From: Euonymus europaeus
Taxonomy: Eukaryota > Streptophyta > Magnoliopsida > Celastrales > Celastraceae
NCBI GenBank assembly: GCA_963580455.1
Contig: OY756967.1
Span: forward strand, 5,974,501-6,038,500
Reading direction: 5' to 3'
Length of the DNA: 64,000 nt
Under the pieces are notes generated by a model. That model worked only from the letters and a program-made list of their open reading frames with translations, had not been told where the DNA came from and made no database searches. Below are positions 1 to 11,513 of the stretch, piece by piece. A program made the position numbers and the translations under genes. Each line of letters begins with the position of its first letter. The stretch's first letter is position 1.

Positions 1-68
1 CATCATCCCAAAAGCAATGTTGTTATATATATATATAGATTTATACATAATATACTGGCCAACTGCTG

Positions 69-1140
69 TCAAACATGTTTCCTTTTTAGGATGTTGTTAG
101 TGATGGTTTTTGTTTCAGTTGTTTCAATTTCTTTGTTTAGATCCAGGCTAGCTGAATTCTTTGCATTTTTTGCCAGCTTTTCCAGTGAGATAGTGGTTGT
201 TGAGATGTTGGCAATCAGCTTTTCAAAGGTAGTGTTCTCCTCTCTTGGTAGTGACTGAACTTCTGGGTTTGTGTTGTCCTTTGATGTTGGAATGGTATTT
301 TCTGTTGGTCTTTCATGGTTTTCTGTATTCTCCAACTTTTATTTGTTTATGTCTTCATATGGCTGGTTGAGCACATTGAAAGTCAAGTCTTTTAATTGTA
401 TCCTGAACCAGTCCAAAGTTCTCAAAGTACTAGTAGATTTGTTAATCAGTTCTTCCTTTTCTGCGATACTATTTGTGCCCTTGTCATCGTACTCCGCTTT
501 TGGTTCTGGTTTCATATTCATGTTTTGAATGACACCGGTATCTGCCTGCTCATATATTTTTTTGATATCTTTCAAGTGTTGAATAGGTGGCCTGCATTGA
601 TCCCCTGATTGCAAAACTTCTGTGTGTAGTAATAAGATTTGGGTCATCAACTTGTTTGTTAAGTTTTGATCTTTTGATCTTGTTATGGCACCTCTTTGCT
701 CAGCTATGGCATTGTTTGTGTGCAGAGCCCAGAGGCCATAATCCCATTCAAAAGTGGATTCCAACCTTGCTTTCGCATGAAAAAGTTATTTAGCTCCTTC
801 AATGAGTGTTTGCATCTTCTCTTCTATTAAATTGGTTGTGTGTGTTGTAGTTGCCTCCACTTGTTCCAGAAACCATTTGATCTCCTCTATCTTGTTCCAC
901 TATTTTTGTTTCGTTAAGCCATTCATACGAAGTTTCTCCATTAGTGATGTAGCAAACATCTTTGGATACCTTTGAAAATGCAAAGAAAAGTTAAAAGTAT
1001 CTATCACATAATTTTTCATTGTCTATAATAAGAAGTATTGTACTTGTGAAGTAGGTGAGAAGTTTGACATACCTTGGTTGGTTGTTCTTCTAGTGAGAGA
1101 GATTCTTTCTTTGGGAATTTGAGCACACTAAACACCGGTA
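69..1140 (-). pseudogene. decayed multi-exon coding remnant, unknown family
   Basis: Read on the minus strand, a coding-like track runs from about 1140 to 69. A first segment (about 1140-1075) ends at a plausible GT donor. A second begins near 970 and continues in one frame through 764-342, is stopped by TAA at 341-339, then carries on in the same frame through 335-69. At least one more in-frame stop lies near 790-800. The predicted protein is hydrophilic, rich in Glu, Lys, Thr and Asn, with heptad-like stretches (for example IEEIKWFLEQVEA and LIEEKMQTLIEGA) that suggest a coiled coil. I recognise no catalytic motif. The in-frame stops mark it as a pseudogene or a fragment of an unrecognised mobile element. 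Confidence is low for identity and moderate for this having once been coding. Confidence 0.35.
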
Positions 1141-1149
1141 TGTCCATAT

Positions 1150-3790
1150 ACTGATTGGTTATTTTTATAGGCAACAAGTAAGTCTTTTTTTGGTATATAA
1201 TTAATAGCGATAATTTTTTTCATTGTTGCCCATTTATCTATTTAGCTTAAGTTTGATATTTCTTAAAATTTGTATTTTTATTGTTTTATTAATACCATTT
1301 TTTGCAGTAAGTAACATTACTTCTAAAGTCAGCTGCAATCAAGTTTTGGTGGAATCACAAAAAGGTCATTCATAGAATATATTTACAGAGAGTGTTAGTT
1401 GTACTTTTTTTAAAATTAATTTTATGGCTTATATTGCTTGGTATGTATATGATTTGATGTCTCAAGAACTGATTTTCATAGTCCTTGAATAGGAAATTAT
1501 GTTGCAGTTGTCATTTCTTTCTTTGGAATTACACAGTAGTTTATAAGTACATCAACTTACTCAGATTTTCATCCTATTAAGTTGAAACTAGTACGTTATT
1601 GGTAGCTTTAAAAGGTTTTTATACCACATCAGGAGTTGAGAAGCTTGATAGTTATAGGTTGTTTGAGTTGATAACATGTGTATTTTTAGTTGATGTGAAT
1701 TCATAGATGTGTGTAATTAAAATGCATATAGACACCAGTTTGTCAACAATAGGTATATTAGAAGTTTGTTATGTTTATAGTTCAATCTGAAATGAAATAT
1801 GAATAAATAGAAGTTCTTCAGGTATATCATACAAATTTGTGGTGTATTTTTTGATTTTGTTGGAAACCAGATGTTTATTCATTAGCCAATTTTGAGTTGT
1901 AAGTCTGTGGTTGAGGAATAAAGTTATATCAAATAAATATATGTAAGGTGAATTAATTGTCCATAAAGGAAAATATGAAGATTTGTAACTTAATGAGGAA
2001 ACTCATGTCTTTCACTAGGATAAATCTGGAAAATTCCAATAAAATTATCTTAAGTTCATTGTAGTAGTATCTAGAAAGTATATTTGAATGTTTAATAAAT
2101 TTATTTTTTATTGTGTTTTATTATCTTAAGATCATTAGTAATTGAAAAACTTGCAATGATATATTTTTTATTGTGTTTTTGTGAGGAACGCATTTTGAGG
2201 AAGGGTTTTGTAGTTCTTTGATTTTGTTTTTGAGTAGTAGTTATGTTTTTAGTTTTGTTTTTTCTTTTTCCCAATTTCCAACATTTGATGAGGTTTGTAA
2301 TCATTGTTTGTTGAGATTAGGTTGTAGCTATACTCAAACGGAATTTATAGTTGTCTTTTTTATGTTCTAGTTATGTGTTAAGGTAGTGTTGTTGTACTCG
2401 TGTGTAATGCCCTATATAATTGTAATTTTTCAGTTATATTTTAAATGTTATGGTCGTCTCTCTCTGAAATAAGATTAGATTTTATATTTTCTTGCTACTA
2501 TTATGTGGTTTGGTGGAGTAGGAGTGAAGTGCACACGTCTTTCAGTGCAATTTATGTACAATAATTTATCCTACTCTAAACACTGTTTTGAAACATGTAG
2601 AAAGTTAATAAGAAGTAGTTTGAAAGCAAAAGTAGTTTTTCATTGTATATTTTCTGTGTTAGTTAAAATTAATTTATTGGATGGTTGTTTTTATATCATA
2701 GTTCAATAGTTGAATTTTTGTATCTAGATTTTCTTTTAGTTTTTCGATTTTCCTTTGATAGAGATTTTTTTTCATTGGAGTTTTGAGGATGCTTGAGCAC
2801 TGTTATTTCAATATATTTTATGCCTGATTTTGGTTAGGTTAATTATAGCAATCATTTCTTTCATTCTTGCGCAATCTCTTGTCAGTTAATGTATAGTTTT
2901 ATGTACTGTTGTATTACTGATTGTATTGTTAAATCTATTCTCTGATGTTTTAGGTTATTTGTCATGTTTTTTATTTGATTTGTGAAGATGTCCTATCAAT
3001 AATCTGAAACATTTTGTTAATAGGAAACGTATATATGTTAAATTGTATCTCTCTTTCTCACAAAACTCTTATAATCTTTCACTAATTTATTTATTCTATT
3101 TCAAATCCTGATCTTTAATTTAACTTCCCTACCCATTAGGAAAAAAATGTTTTCATCCACCTGCTTAGCAGGTTTGCAATCATTACAGCACAAAGGAAAT
3201 ACATACCACTCATAGAAAAGTATGAATTATTAATACAACGTATTTAAATATATCATATGACAAATTTAGATCGTAGAATTGGTGTTTGATGACCATGTAT
3301 ATCATTGGTTTGGTTACATCATTCAAAAGCAGCATATAACTATATGTTCTTTTCAGTAGGTCACAAAATATATGATTTGAGATAGAGAAATATACATATA
3401 CTCCATTTCTTCAAGTTGGTTGAACATGGTTCTATTCATTCTCTATGTTATTCAAGGAGTATTTTTTCTTTCAGTATTTTGTTTCTTTGATTTACTACTA
3501 ACTCCACCAGCGTTCATATAATTCAACAATGGATGGTGTTAATATATATTATGTTATTGTTGTGATATTGTTATTTAAATTGTAAATGTAATGTGAAATT
3601 AATTTCATGTACTAGCCCCATTTTTTTGCACGTGATTTTTGTTAGGGATAATTCATCATCGGAAGAAAGTTGTTTGATATGCAAGTTTTTTCCTTTCAGA
3701 GCAGTGTTATTTTTTGTTGCTGCACAAACAAAGCTTTCTTCCATCTTGCGCTTTCCTTTATTGTCCAAATTAGAGAAAGATCCCTTGTCG
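1150..3790. other. intergenic, no gene recognised
   Basis: AT-rich, T-biased sequence with only short spurious reading frames. I see no conserved protein motif, clear terminal repeat or RNA gene here. Confidence 0.5.
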
Positions 3791-3799
3791 AGAGACAAT

Positions 3800-5013
3800 G
3801 ACTGGAGAGTGTTTTGATGAGTATTTGTTTGAAAAAAAAGTTAAAACAAGCTCTCAAAAGGCAACGTGTTTGTCTCACTATGAACACATGGACTTCAGTC
3901 AAAAATTTGAATTATATGTGTCTCACCGCACACTTCATTGATAGTGATTGGAATATGCGTAAACAAATTCTTAATTTTTTCATTGTTGATGTTTACAAGG
4001 TGGGCCACATTTGGTAAGGTAGTGGAGACATGCTTACTTGGTTGGGGAATAGACAGGTTCTTACTGTTGATAATGCTAGTTCCATTAACTTTCTTATTGA
4101 ATTCTTGAAGATAAAAATGAAGTCTAAAAAGGGCACTTTATTGAATCATGAATTTTTGCATGTGAGACGTTATGCACATATCGTGAATCTTATTGTTGGT
4201 GATGGTTTGAAAGATATGAATGATTGCATAGTGAAGGTTAGAAATGTAGTGAAATATGTTAGGTCATATCCACATAGACTGAATTTTTTTACATTCAATC
4301 ATTTATGAGGATGAACATGGCGGTGGAAGTAAGCGGATTGTATTTGGGGTTCTTACTGCGGATGATTGGGAAAAAGTGAGATTGTTTTCCAAATTTCTTA
4401 AACCTTTTTTATGAAGCTACATTGAAATTTTCAAGGTCTAAGTATGTGATAGTGAATGGTTTTGTTATGAAATTGTTTCAAATTTAATATACCATTGAGG
4501 TCAAGTGCATGGTAGAAGTGAATTGTTAAAAAGTGTTGCGGAAGATATGATGACAAAGTTTAAAAAATATTGGGGAAGTATTGATAGCATGAATCATTTG
4601 TTGTTTGTTGCACTTGTTCTTGACACTAGATACAAGATGAAGATGATAAATTTTTCTTTCGATTCCATGTCAGGAGTAGCAATCCAAGTGAAGGATACTT
4701 TGACATGATTTTATGATGTATATCTTGAAGATAATGGAGTGAGTACTACAAAAAAAATGCGTGTAAAAATCAACAAAGTGGGGCCACTGAACAAGCCCCT
4801 ATGGATACAATGGCAACAATATTAGCAAACTTTCAAAAACATGTGAAGGATTCTCAATCTTTGGAAAACACTTCCAAAGTTGAGCGATACTTGTCGGAGA
4901 CCTTGGAAGAGGGCAATGAGGGATTTGATCTATTTTCATGGTGGAAGGTTAATGCAAGTATATACTGGGTGCTTTCAATGATTGTAAGGGATGTCCTTGC
5001 AATTTCGGTGTCT
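3800..5013 (+). pseudogene. hAT transposase pseudogene (BED-hAT, RICESLEEPER/DAYSLEEPER type)
   Basis: Several frame-broken pieces line up in order with plant hAT transposases. The block RVCLTMNTWTS followed by YMCLTAHFID (3858-3960) matches the RNase H-like core start. DNASS and the EFLHVRRYAHIVNLIV-type block (4050-4200) match the middle of the core. A DDWEKVRLF segment follows near 4360. FKKYWGS, then LDTRYKMK (4555-4640), matches the conserved region before the dimerisation domain. VERYLSE, FDLFSWWK and RDVLAISVS (4880-5013) match the C-terminal hAT dimerisation domain. Several frameshifts and stops separate the pieces, and the segment that should lie between the histidine block and DDWEKVR appears shortened, so no active enzyme is encoded. 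The match stops abruptly at about 5013, where an antisense FAR1-type fragment begins. The family assignment is strong; the 5' limit is approximate. Confidence 0.85.
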
Positions 5014-5820
5014 AGAATTGTCAAATACAACAACATCGCTAAATGCATGATATGATCTCCTGCATTCAACATCGGCCTAGAAACAATGTCTGACTTTGTT
5101 TTCTAAATCCATCTCAAATGAGAAAAAGAATACAAGATTTTTGTCTTTCTCAGCCTCGAAATATTCAATCAACATTTGAGCATCATGTCTAGCATAGCGC
5201 TTTGTCTTATCCCTTCGTGCATTATAAAATCCCTTTCAATGCATCTTATATTTTCTATGCCACCGGCCTGAAGCTCAAATATACTAATTTGCTGATGAAT
5301 AGAAACATTCGCAGTCGAAAATTGTTTTGATAACGCCCTTTTCGCACTAGATAGAGATCGATGAGACCTCAACATATGTACTTTACTTGGTATTGCAAAA
5401 ATGTGATTATGAACTTCATTGAAGTGCGAAACTACAAAAGATTCCTTCAAGCCAGTTTTCACAATAGTCAATTTTGCCTTACAACCTTCCCTCGTTTCCG
5501 GCCTTTTTCTTAACACCGGCAACTTTTGATTTCTGATAGTCTCGAACCCCTTCTTTGTAGCAAACAGAGTTCTTTCGAATAATCTCATTTGATTTGCTTT
5601 TCTTTGAAGAGTGATTGCGAATACTAAAATCGGCATATCGAGCATATTCATTGTAGAATGCCTGGGCCTCCTCAACGGAATTAAACTCATGTCCTACTTT
5701 TGGAATTTTTTCAAACACAACTTGAGGCACAAATTCTTGAACCGAAATTGACAAAGAACCCAAATCACCTTCCTGGACATAATACATTTCACCATCAATG
5801 ACCTTCCAATTACAAAACAA
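5014..5820 (-). pseudogene. FAR1/FHY3-related N-terminal fragment, frameshifted
   Basis: On the minus strand from 5820 the sequence encodes a FAR1 DNA-binding domain: HEFNSVEEAQAFYNEYA, KKSKSNEIIRK and CYKEG, then (after a frameshift near 5505-5520) REGCKAKL, VVSHFNEVHNHIF and a LRSHRSLS segment. A further frameshift near 5190 leads into AQMLIEYFEAEKDKN, the start of the MULE-type transposase domain. After a stop near 5086 the match continues as ADVECRRSYHAFSDVVVFDN and breaks off at about 5014. The zinc-chelating Cys/His pattern is largely visible. FAR1-family proteins descend from Mutator-like transposases and include both host transcription factors and mobile elements; this copy is truncated, has at least two frameshifts and a stop, and is not functional. 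The ATG at about 5789 is the first methionine; coding similarity upstream of it is weak. Confidence 0.85.
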
Positions 5821-5839
5821 AACAGTACAATTTTATCAG

Positions 5840-7780
5840 CACATTACTCGACAATCTATTGAGTCTCAAGGTTCATCAACAGGACGGGGCGTGAGCATGG
5901 TGGCCTGACCGAGTAGAATCATCATAGTAGTATTTTGAGTTGTTTGCTTATTTATTTATGATGTGGTATTATTTTACTCATTTTTAGCTTTTACAATAAT
6001 ATGTTGGATTTATATATTTTATTTTGGATGGTCCAAAAAAGGACTCCGTGTGATTGTAACTCTTGTGCCGGATATTATATATGTGCCTGCAGGATCTTGA
6101 GGTTTATGGATTATTGAGGTTGATGGGTATTATCAACTAAATATTAGAAGTGTTTGTTTTACCTTTCTGTGATGAATGACATCTTTAACTTTATGGAAAA
6201 ATGCTGCCAATTTTTGTTTGGAGGATTTTTTTTTTTTGGGTGAAATAACCTTAATGGTAGATATTGTTTATTATCCTCGCGCGCCCTAGGTCGGGATGAG
6301 AAATCTCATTTCAAGTTTTCTTCATTTAGTCTGTTTGGTGCAGTTTCATAAGAATCGGACCGACCAGTCAATCAAACTAGTTCTACTCGCAATTCTTATA
6401 AAAGGGACTGATTCGAATGAAATAAACAGTTAGATCGCAATGACAAGTCAAAAATCACAATTAAATGCAAAATTTGTTGACCCACAGGTCAATTGTAAGC
6501 CATTTTAAATTCTTTTTTTTTTGTTATTTACTTGTGAATGTTGGAGAGTCGACTTTGACAATTTAAACTTTTGAACTTGAGAAGCAAAACATGTCATACA
6601 CCATCTTTATAATGAATTTTGAATCCCCCTTTTTCATCCACTTTTGACGTGGGATTCTCTTATTTTCATCTACTATCTTTTCATGTGTCTATCTTTACTT
6701 TGCTTAACGTGGGGCCAAATAAAAAAAACAATTCTTTGTTTTTCTAAGTTTTTAAGCAAAATGACAATCAATAATAAGGCCCACCGCCCCATGCATCTCT
6801 CTCTCTCTCACTTAAATCTTACTCCAGTGATTAAGTCATTCATTTTTTATTTGATTAACATACATGCATGAATTTAAATATTTAATTTCTCATTATTGTG
6901 ATTTTAACAAATGGAATTTTTATATATATATATATATATATTCACTCAAGTAACCAATTATATATGTTTGCATTTGTATATCTAGTCATGTACATATATA
7001 TACTTATGTCTGTAATTAAGTGAATATTTAATTTACTATATAATATTATTTATAAATAAATTAAATTATTTTAAAAAATGAGATGTTCAACCCTTGACCC
7101 TTCTGACCAACTTGTTTGAACCTTTTGAAAGATCAATGCACGATTCGGTTCTGATAACACTGGATTAGTGCTTGTCTTTGGCCAGGGAAGGTGATTAGTT
7201 AAGTGACTCTAAGCGAGCTCTGATTTCACATGCTTATGGATTCTCCAATCAGTCACAAAGCGAATAGTAGTATGTCCATTGATTCATTGGTGGTGTTGAC
7301 AAGAACACTTGGATGGTCGATGAAGTGATTCATAAATTTATTTTGAGCCTCTTTCAACACAGGAAATAGAGTCATCTAATATGTCTCTAGTGGCAAAAAT
7401 GGCATTTGTAAGAATATTTTCAAATGAGATTGTGTTGGCGGAGTTAAGAAAAATGCTTACTATAAACTGATTTACCATATTAGATATTTGTGCGAATAGA
7501 TTTCTGATAACGTTTGAGCATAAACAAGATAAAATGAGACAATTACAACAAGTCCTTGGAATATTACAAGATTTCCTCTTATATTGTGTACGCGTGAGGT
7601 GGATATTTCATTGCAAGATCTTCAACTTGAATATGTACAATTCTGGATTCAAATTCGTGAAATATGAGTAGGGTTATCATTTGTTCCTGATGTTCAAAAG
7701 TTAGGGTAGCGATTGGGAGAAATTACTCGAGTTGATAATGAGCATGTTAAAGGTGTCATTAATATACAATTCTTTCAAGT
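5840..7780. other. intergenic; (TA)n and possible decayed coding traces
   Basis: No intact gene. A short (TA)n tract lies at about 6921-6942. Around 7380-7700 the plus strand has coding-like stretches interrupted by stops; they may be further decayed pararetroviral or transposon sequence, but I could not match a family. Confidence 0.4.
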
Positions 7781-7795
7781 AAGCGTGAATATTTA

Positions 7796-8141
7796 TTAGG
7801 AGACTACATTAATTTCTAGAATAAAAGCTTCTGGATGAGTCTGACGTATAATAAACTCCATTTTTCCATAAATTGTAGGAAAATGATTTTCATGTAGCAC
7901 ATTAACTACATGGGTTAGTGGCAAGGCATATAAGTCATTTTCAATAACTTTAATTTCTATACTAGATCTTGGAACAAAAGGAAATTTTCCTTTGTTATTA
8001 GTGTCTTTCAAGGCTAAATTATAAGCCTCAGATGCCAACACATAAAGGATGTTGCCCTTTCTCTCTTTGGGTTAAGTGATCTCTTCAATTTTGGAGATCC
8101 CCAAATTATTTTTAGTCAACGATCTCTACAAGAATTATCTA
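7796..8141 (-). pseudogene. pararetrovirus remnant, downstream of RNase H (part 2)
   Basis: Minus-strand reading frame of about 80 codons (8041-7796) preceded by a short stretch that continues the end of the polymerase polyprotein seen at 8843-10036. Removing the mobile element at 8150-8834 would make the two parts contiguous, so they belong to one integrated caulimovirid-like sequence. I do not recognise a domain in the 8041-7796 frame. It is part of an old, non-functional integrated copy. Confidence 0.5.
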
Positions 8142-8149
8142 CTTAGAAA
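8142..8149. repeat. left 8-bp target site duplication (CTTAGAAA)
   Basis: CTTAGAAA directly precedes the CAGGGGC terminus at 8150 and recurs perfectly at 8835-8842 after the other terminus. An 8-bp duplication is the hAT superfamily signature. Confidence 0.9.
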
Positions 8150-8834
8150 CAGGGGCGGTCCTGGCCTATTTGGGGCCCGGGGTGAGATTTTTTTTGGGGG
8201 CCCTCGAGGACGGGTTGGGGGGGGCAGCGCCTCGAAAAAAATTTTATGGTTCGGGGCAACGCCCCGAATTTTTTTTTTGACACATAGTCATAACTTTTAA
8301 ACTAATAATAAAAATTCAAACAAATAAAACAACAATAAATTTTTGACAGCTGGAACCCAATTTTGGGAGGCTAGACCATCACGTTTTGAATGTCATTACA
8401 TTAAAATTAAACTAGTAATTACATAAAATCACATAAATAGAGACGTTGGAGGTTGGAGAGAGAGAGACAGAACAGAGATTACAAAGAGGGGAGACGAGAG
8501 AAAAAGGTGAAGATGTAAATTAGAGTTATAAAAGTGAAATTGAGTCTTGTAATAAGTAACTTTGGACTTAAAATTGGGGGCCCAATTTTAAGTAAAAAAA
8601 TGGAAGAAAAAGTGAAGAGGAGAGATGTTGGATTAAAGGCTCGAACCACTGACCTCAATATCTAAACAATCTGTTGCGCCGCTAGACCAGAAGTGAGTAA
8701 TGATACAATGGTTGTGAAAACTAAATTTTATACATATGTTAAAAAATATTAGTATTAAAAAAAAAATTAGGGGCCCTCGAATTTTGGGGGCCCTGGGCGG
8801 CCGCCCCTGTCGCCCCTGCCCAGGGCCGCCCCTG
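8150..8834. mobile_element. non-autonomous hAT element (685 bp)
   Basis: The element starts CAGGGGCGGTCCTGG (8150-8164) and ends CCAGGGCCGCCCCTG (8820-8834), inverted terminal repeats matching at 14 of 15 positions. It is flanked by perfect 8-bp direct repeats. The interior is GC-rich near both ends and AT-rich in the middle, has no transposase, and carries a tRNA-like segment at about 8631-8692. It sits inside the pararetroviral remnant, so it inserted after that integration. Insertion next to reading frames creates a spurious ORF spanning 8076-8300. Confidence 0.9.
8631..8692 (-). ncRNA. tRNA-like segment with A- and B-box-like motifs inside the hAT element
   Basis: On the minus strand TGGTCTAGCGGCGCAAC resembles a pol III A box and, about 35 bases on, GGTTCGAGCC resembles a B box. 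The spacing fits a tRNA-derived sequence. No cloverleaf was established, so this may be a tRNA relic captured by the element rather than an expressed RNA. Confidence 0.4.
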
Positions 8835-8842
8835 CTTAGAAA
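8835..8842. repeat. right 8-bp target site duplication (CTTAGAAA)
   Basis: Exact copy of the octamer at 8142-8149, immediately after the right terminus of the hAT element. Confidence 0.9.
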
Positions 8843-10880
8843 ATCAAATAGAGAATTTAATTCTCCTTTTATATATTAATCAAATACAGATAATATAGCT
8901 TGCCATCTTTCAACGATTTGCTTAGAAGAATTATTCTCGAAATCTTTAGTCAAAACTGCTTTGACAGATTTGCAATCAATTCTTAATAAGAGTTGTTGAT
9001 TACTAAGATCACTTTGAAATTTAGTGATACTAAGGAAAATTGCCAAATTTTATTAGCTAACTGTAGACATTGTAATTCTTTAACCATATATTAGATTTTT
9101 CTTAGCGCTTGAGTATGTTCTGTAGACCATGGGGTTGGATTCTTGCGTAAACGCTGAAATAAGGTTTTATAGTCAAAAGCAATATTTTTATAAAAGTTTG
9201 TGATATAATTGAGACTTCCCAAAAATCTCTGTGATTGATTTTTATTTTTTAAATAATCAACGATTTTTTTTCAGGAAATTTAATTGCTCTTTTGATAGGG
9301 ATAATCGATCCTACCAAAATGTTGCCCCAAAAATCTTATAGAAGTTTGGATTAGCTAATACAGCTAAACCTGATTTTTTTAGCAGTTTTCATAAATATAT
9401 TGAGATGTTTAAAATGTTGATCTAGAGTTTTTGAATAAACTAAGACATCATCAACCAATATAAACTATTGTGAAATCCGAATAAGGATTAAAGATTTCAT
9501 TGATTATCCTCTGGAATTCAGAGGGAGCATTCTTTAGTTCGAATGACATAACATTCCATTCATAATGACTAAATGGGACAACAAATGTTCTTTTTTATCA
9601 ATCATTCTCATCAATTTGAATATGCCAATACCCAAATTTCATGTCAAAATTAGAGAAAATCAAGGCTTGATTAAACCTATTAAGTAAATCCCTCTTAATT
9701 ATTAGGATAGGATATTTCATCCATCTTAAAGCCTTGTTCAATGTCTTATAATTAATAACTAGGCGGCGAACTCCGCATTCCAATTCTACAACATTTTCAA
9801 CATAGAAAGCTAGACAGCTCCAAGGGCTGAAGCTTTGTCTAATAAGATTTTTATCCAATAGTTCTCGGATTTCCTCTTTGCACATTTCCATGTCTTTGAT
9901 TCATGACTATAGGCCTTACCTTTATAGGGATAGTGTTTTCAACAAAATCAAGTTCATAAGGAATCTGAACAATATGCTGCTTTTTACTCCAAAAGGAGTT
10001 AAGGATTTCAGCACAAATTTCTTGCTGAATTAGCATTTGTAATTCTTGAATTTTCTTCTATATGGTTGGTTTTTTAAAAGTTTCTTCTGAGTGCTTGAAC
10101 TTTACTTCTTCCTTTAAAGAAAAGAGAAAGTTCTCCTTATGACCTACAAGGTCTTTCATTAGGTGTATATAATGCACCTCTGGGTCACTAATAAAGAAAA
10201 TCTTAACACGTGCTTCTCTAGCAAATTGCTGCATTGATCATTATATACGTGACTTTTAAGGGCGTGTTATCAACTGTAGATAGGGATTGGTTTTTTTTTT
10301 GCCTTACAAAATACTTGGAAAGAAACCCTTCCCTAATGCAGTTGAGATCAGCTCTTGAATCAGTTAGGGCTAAGGATGTGAAATAAAATTCCTTATTAAT
10401 AACTAGGTTCAACTAAGTGAACTACTTTTGTGTTGTCATTTTGTTAGCTCCACGAACCCAATTTAACTGGGCAAGCTGAGTCTGAGATAAAGACTCCTTT
10501 CGTTAAAGCATTGCAACTCTTATTAGAGTTGCCTACACTATCTTGCACCTGAATAACCTTATTTCTCAAAGTGGCTTGATAGGGATAATGAAATGAAACA
10601 TCAGCTTCTTTTTCGTTATCTGAATCGCCCCAATGAAATCCTTGAGGAGGCAGTCTATCATAAGACTCAAGCTTCTCCTTTAGAAGTTTTACTTCTATTT
10701 TAATGGCATTTATTTCGGCTTTAAGCTTAGAAATTGTGGTTATCTTCTTTTAGAAGATTCTTTTACTCATGTAGTAATTTCTTTCCAAGAATATAATTCT
10801 TGAGGTTCTTTAAATTCTTTATACGTAGTAGTCTGACACTAAATATTTGAATATGCAGAGCAATTTATCTTGTTGATGAC
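8843..10880 (-). pseudogene. endogenous pararetrovirus (Caulimoviridae-like) polymerase polyprotein, decayed
   Basis: Minus-strand order from 10880 downward: a coiled-coil-like segment (about 10740-10560); an aspartic protease-like segment (10412-10218) in which the expected D-S-G-A reads D-S-R-A; reverse transcriptase (10036-9430) with an SPWSC block, RLVINYK and FDMKFGYWHIQI; and an RNase H region (about 9240-8870) including a VERWQAILS block. The wording of the RT is that of caulimovirids (CaMV/petuvirus/soymovirus-like) rather than Ty3/gypsy. The copy is broken: several frameshifts and stops, an altered protease catalytic triplet, and the YxDD region near 9460 disrupted by a short insertion. 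No flanking long terminal repeats were seen, as expected for pararetroviral integrations. It is a molecular fossil with no evident coding capacity. Confidence 0.85.
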
Positions 10881-10899
10881 AGATATCCTTACATTATAA

Positions 10900-11513
10900 A
10901 TTTCTAACCGCTATATAGAGGAATCCGATATCATATATGAGAATACTATGGTCGAGGTAGAGGACCATGTACTCATAATGAATTATTTAATTACAAGCAT
11001 TACTCAATGAGAATGATCATTGAATGATATTTGAGTTTTCTAGGGTTTATTTTTCGATTCTGAAATTGATGTCCCCTTACAAGACAACTCAATAAAGACT
11101 TCTAATAGTATAATATTGTTTCATTCAACTTCAACAAGAGTTAGTTCAATCAAAGACAAATAATATGATAGATTTAACTGATTAAATAGCAGCTGCAAAT
11201 GTATGGATATCGTAACTATATAACTAATTTTTATTTTCTGTTTCAAAAAATAGTTTTCCAGTAACACAAATAAAACAATTTTTTTATTTCTTGAATTTGT
11301 TTTCAAAATCACTTATATATAAACATTTTTTTTTCCTTCCTAATAAGACACCCACATTTACTCGTCAACCAAAACCAGACAACAGAAATAAGCTTTTCGG
11401 GAAAACAGTCTGCCGGAAACGGCTCTATTGGAACAACGAGAGACGCTCCCAAAAACCATCAAATACAGCCATCACAACTACATTCGCTACATGTTAGCTT
11501 AGCAACAATCACA
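10900..11513 (+). promoter_or_regulatory. SECA2 upstream region with TATA-like element
   Basis: About 600 bp between the pararetroviral remnant and the SECA2 start codon. TATATATAAA at 11314-11323 lies 190 bp before the ATG and could be a TATA box; the A/C-rich stretch after it resembles a 5' leader. No transcription start can be proven from sequence. Confidence 0.35.

Noticed and set aside
8076..8300. 74-codon frame with Gly-rich tail
   Set aside because: Crosses the left end and target duplication of the hAT element; an accident of the insertion.
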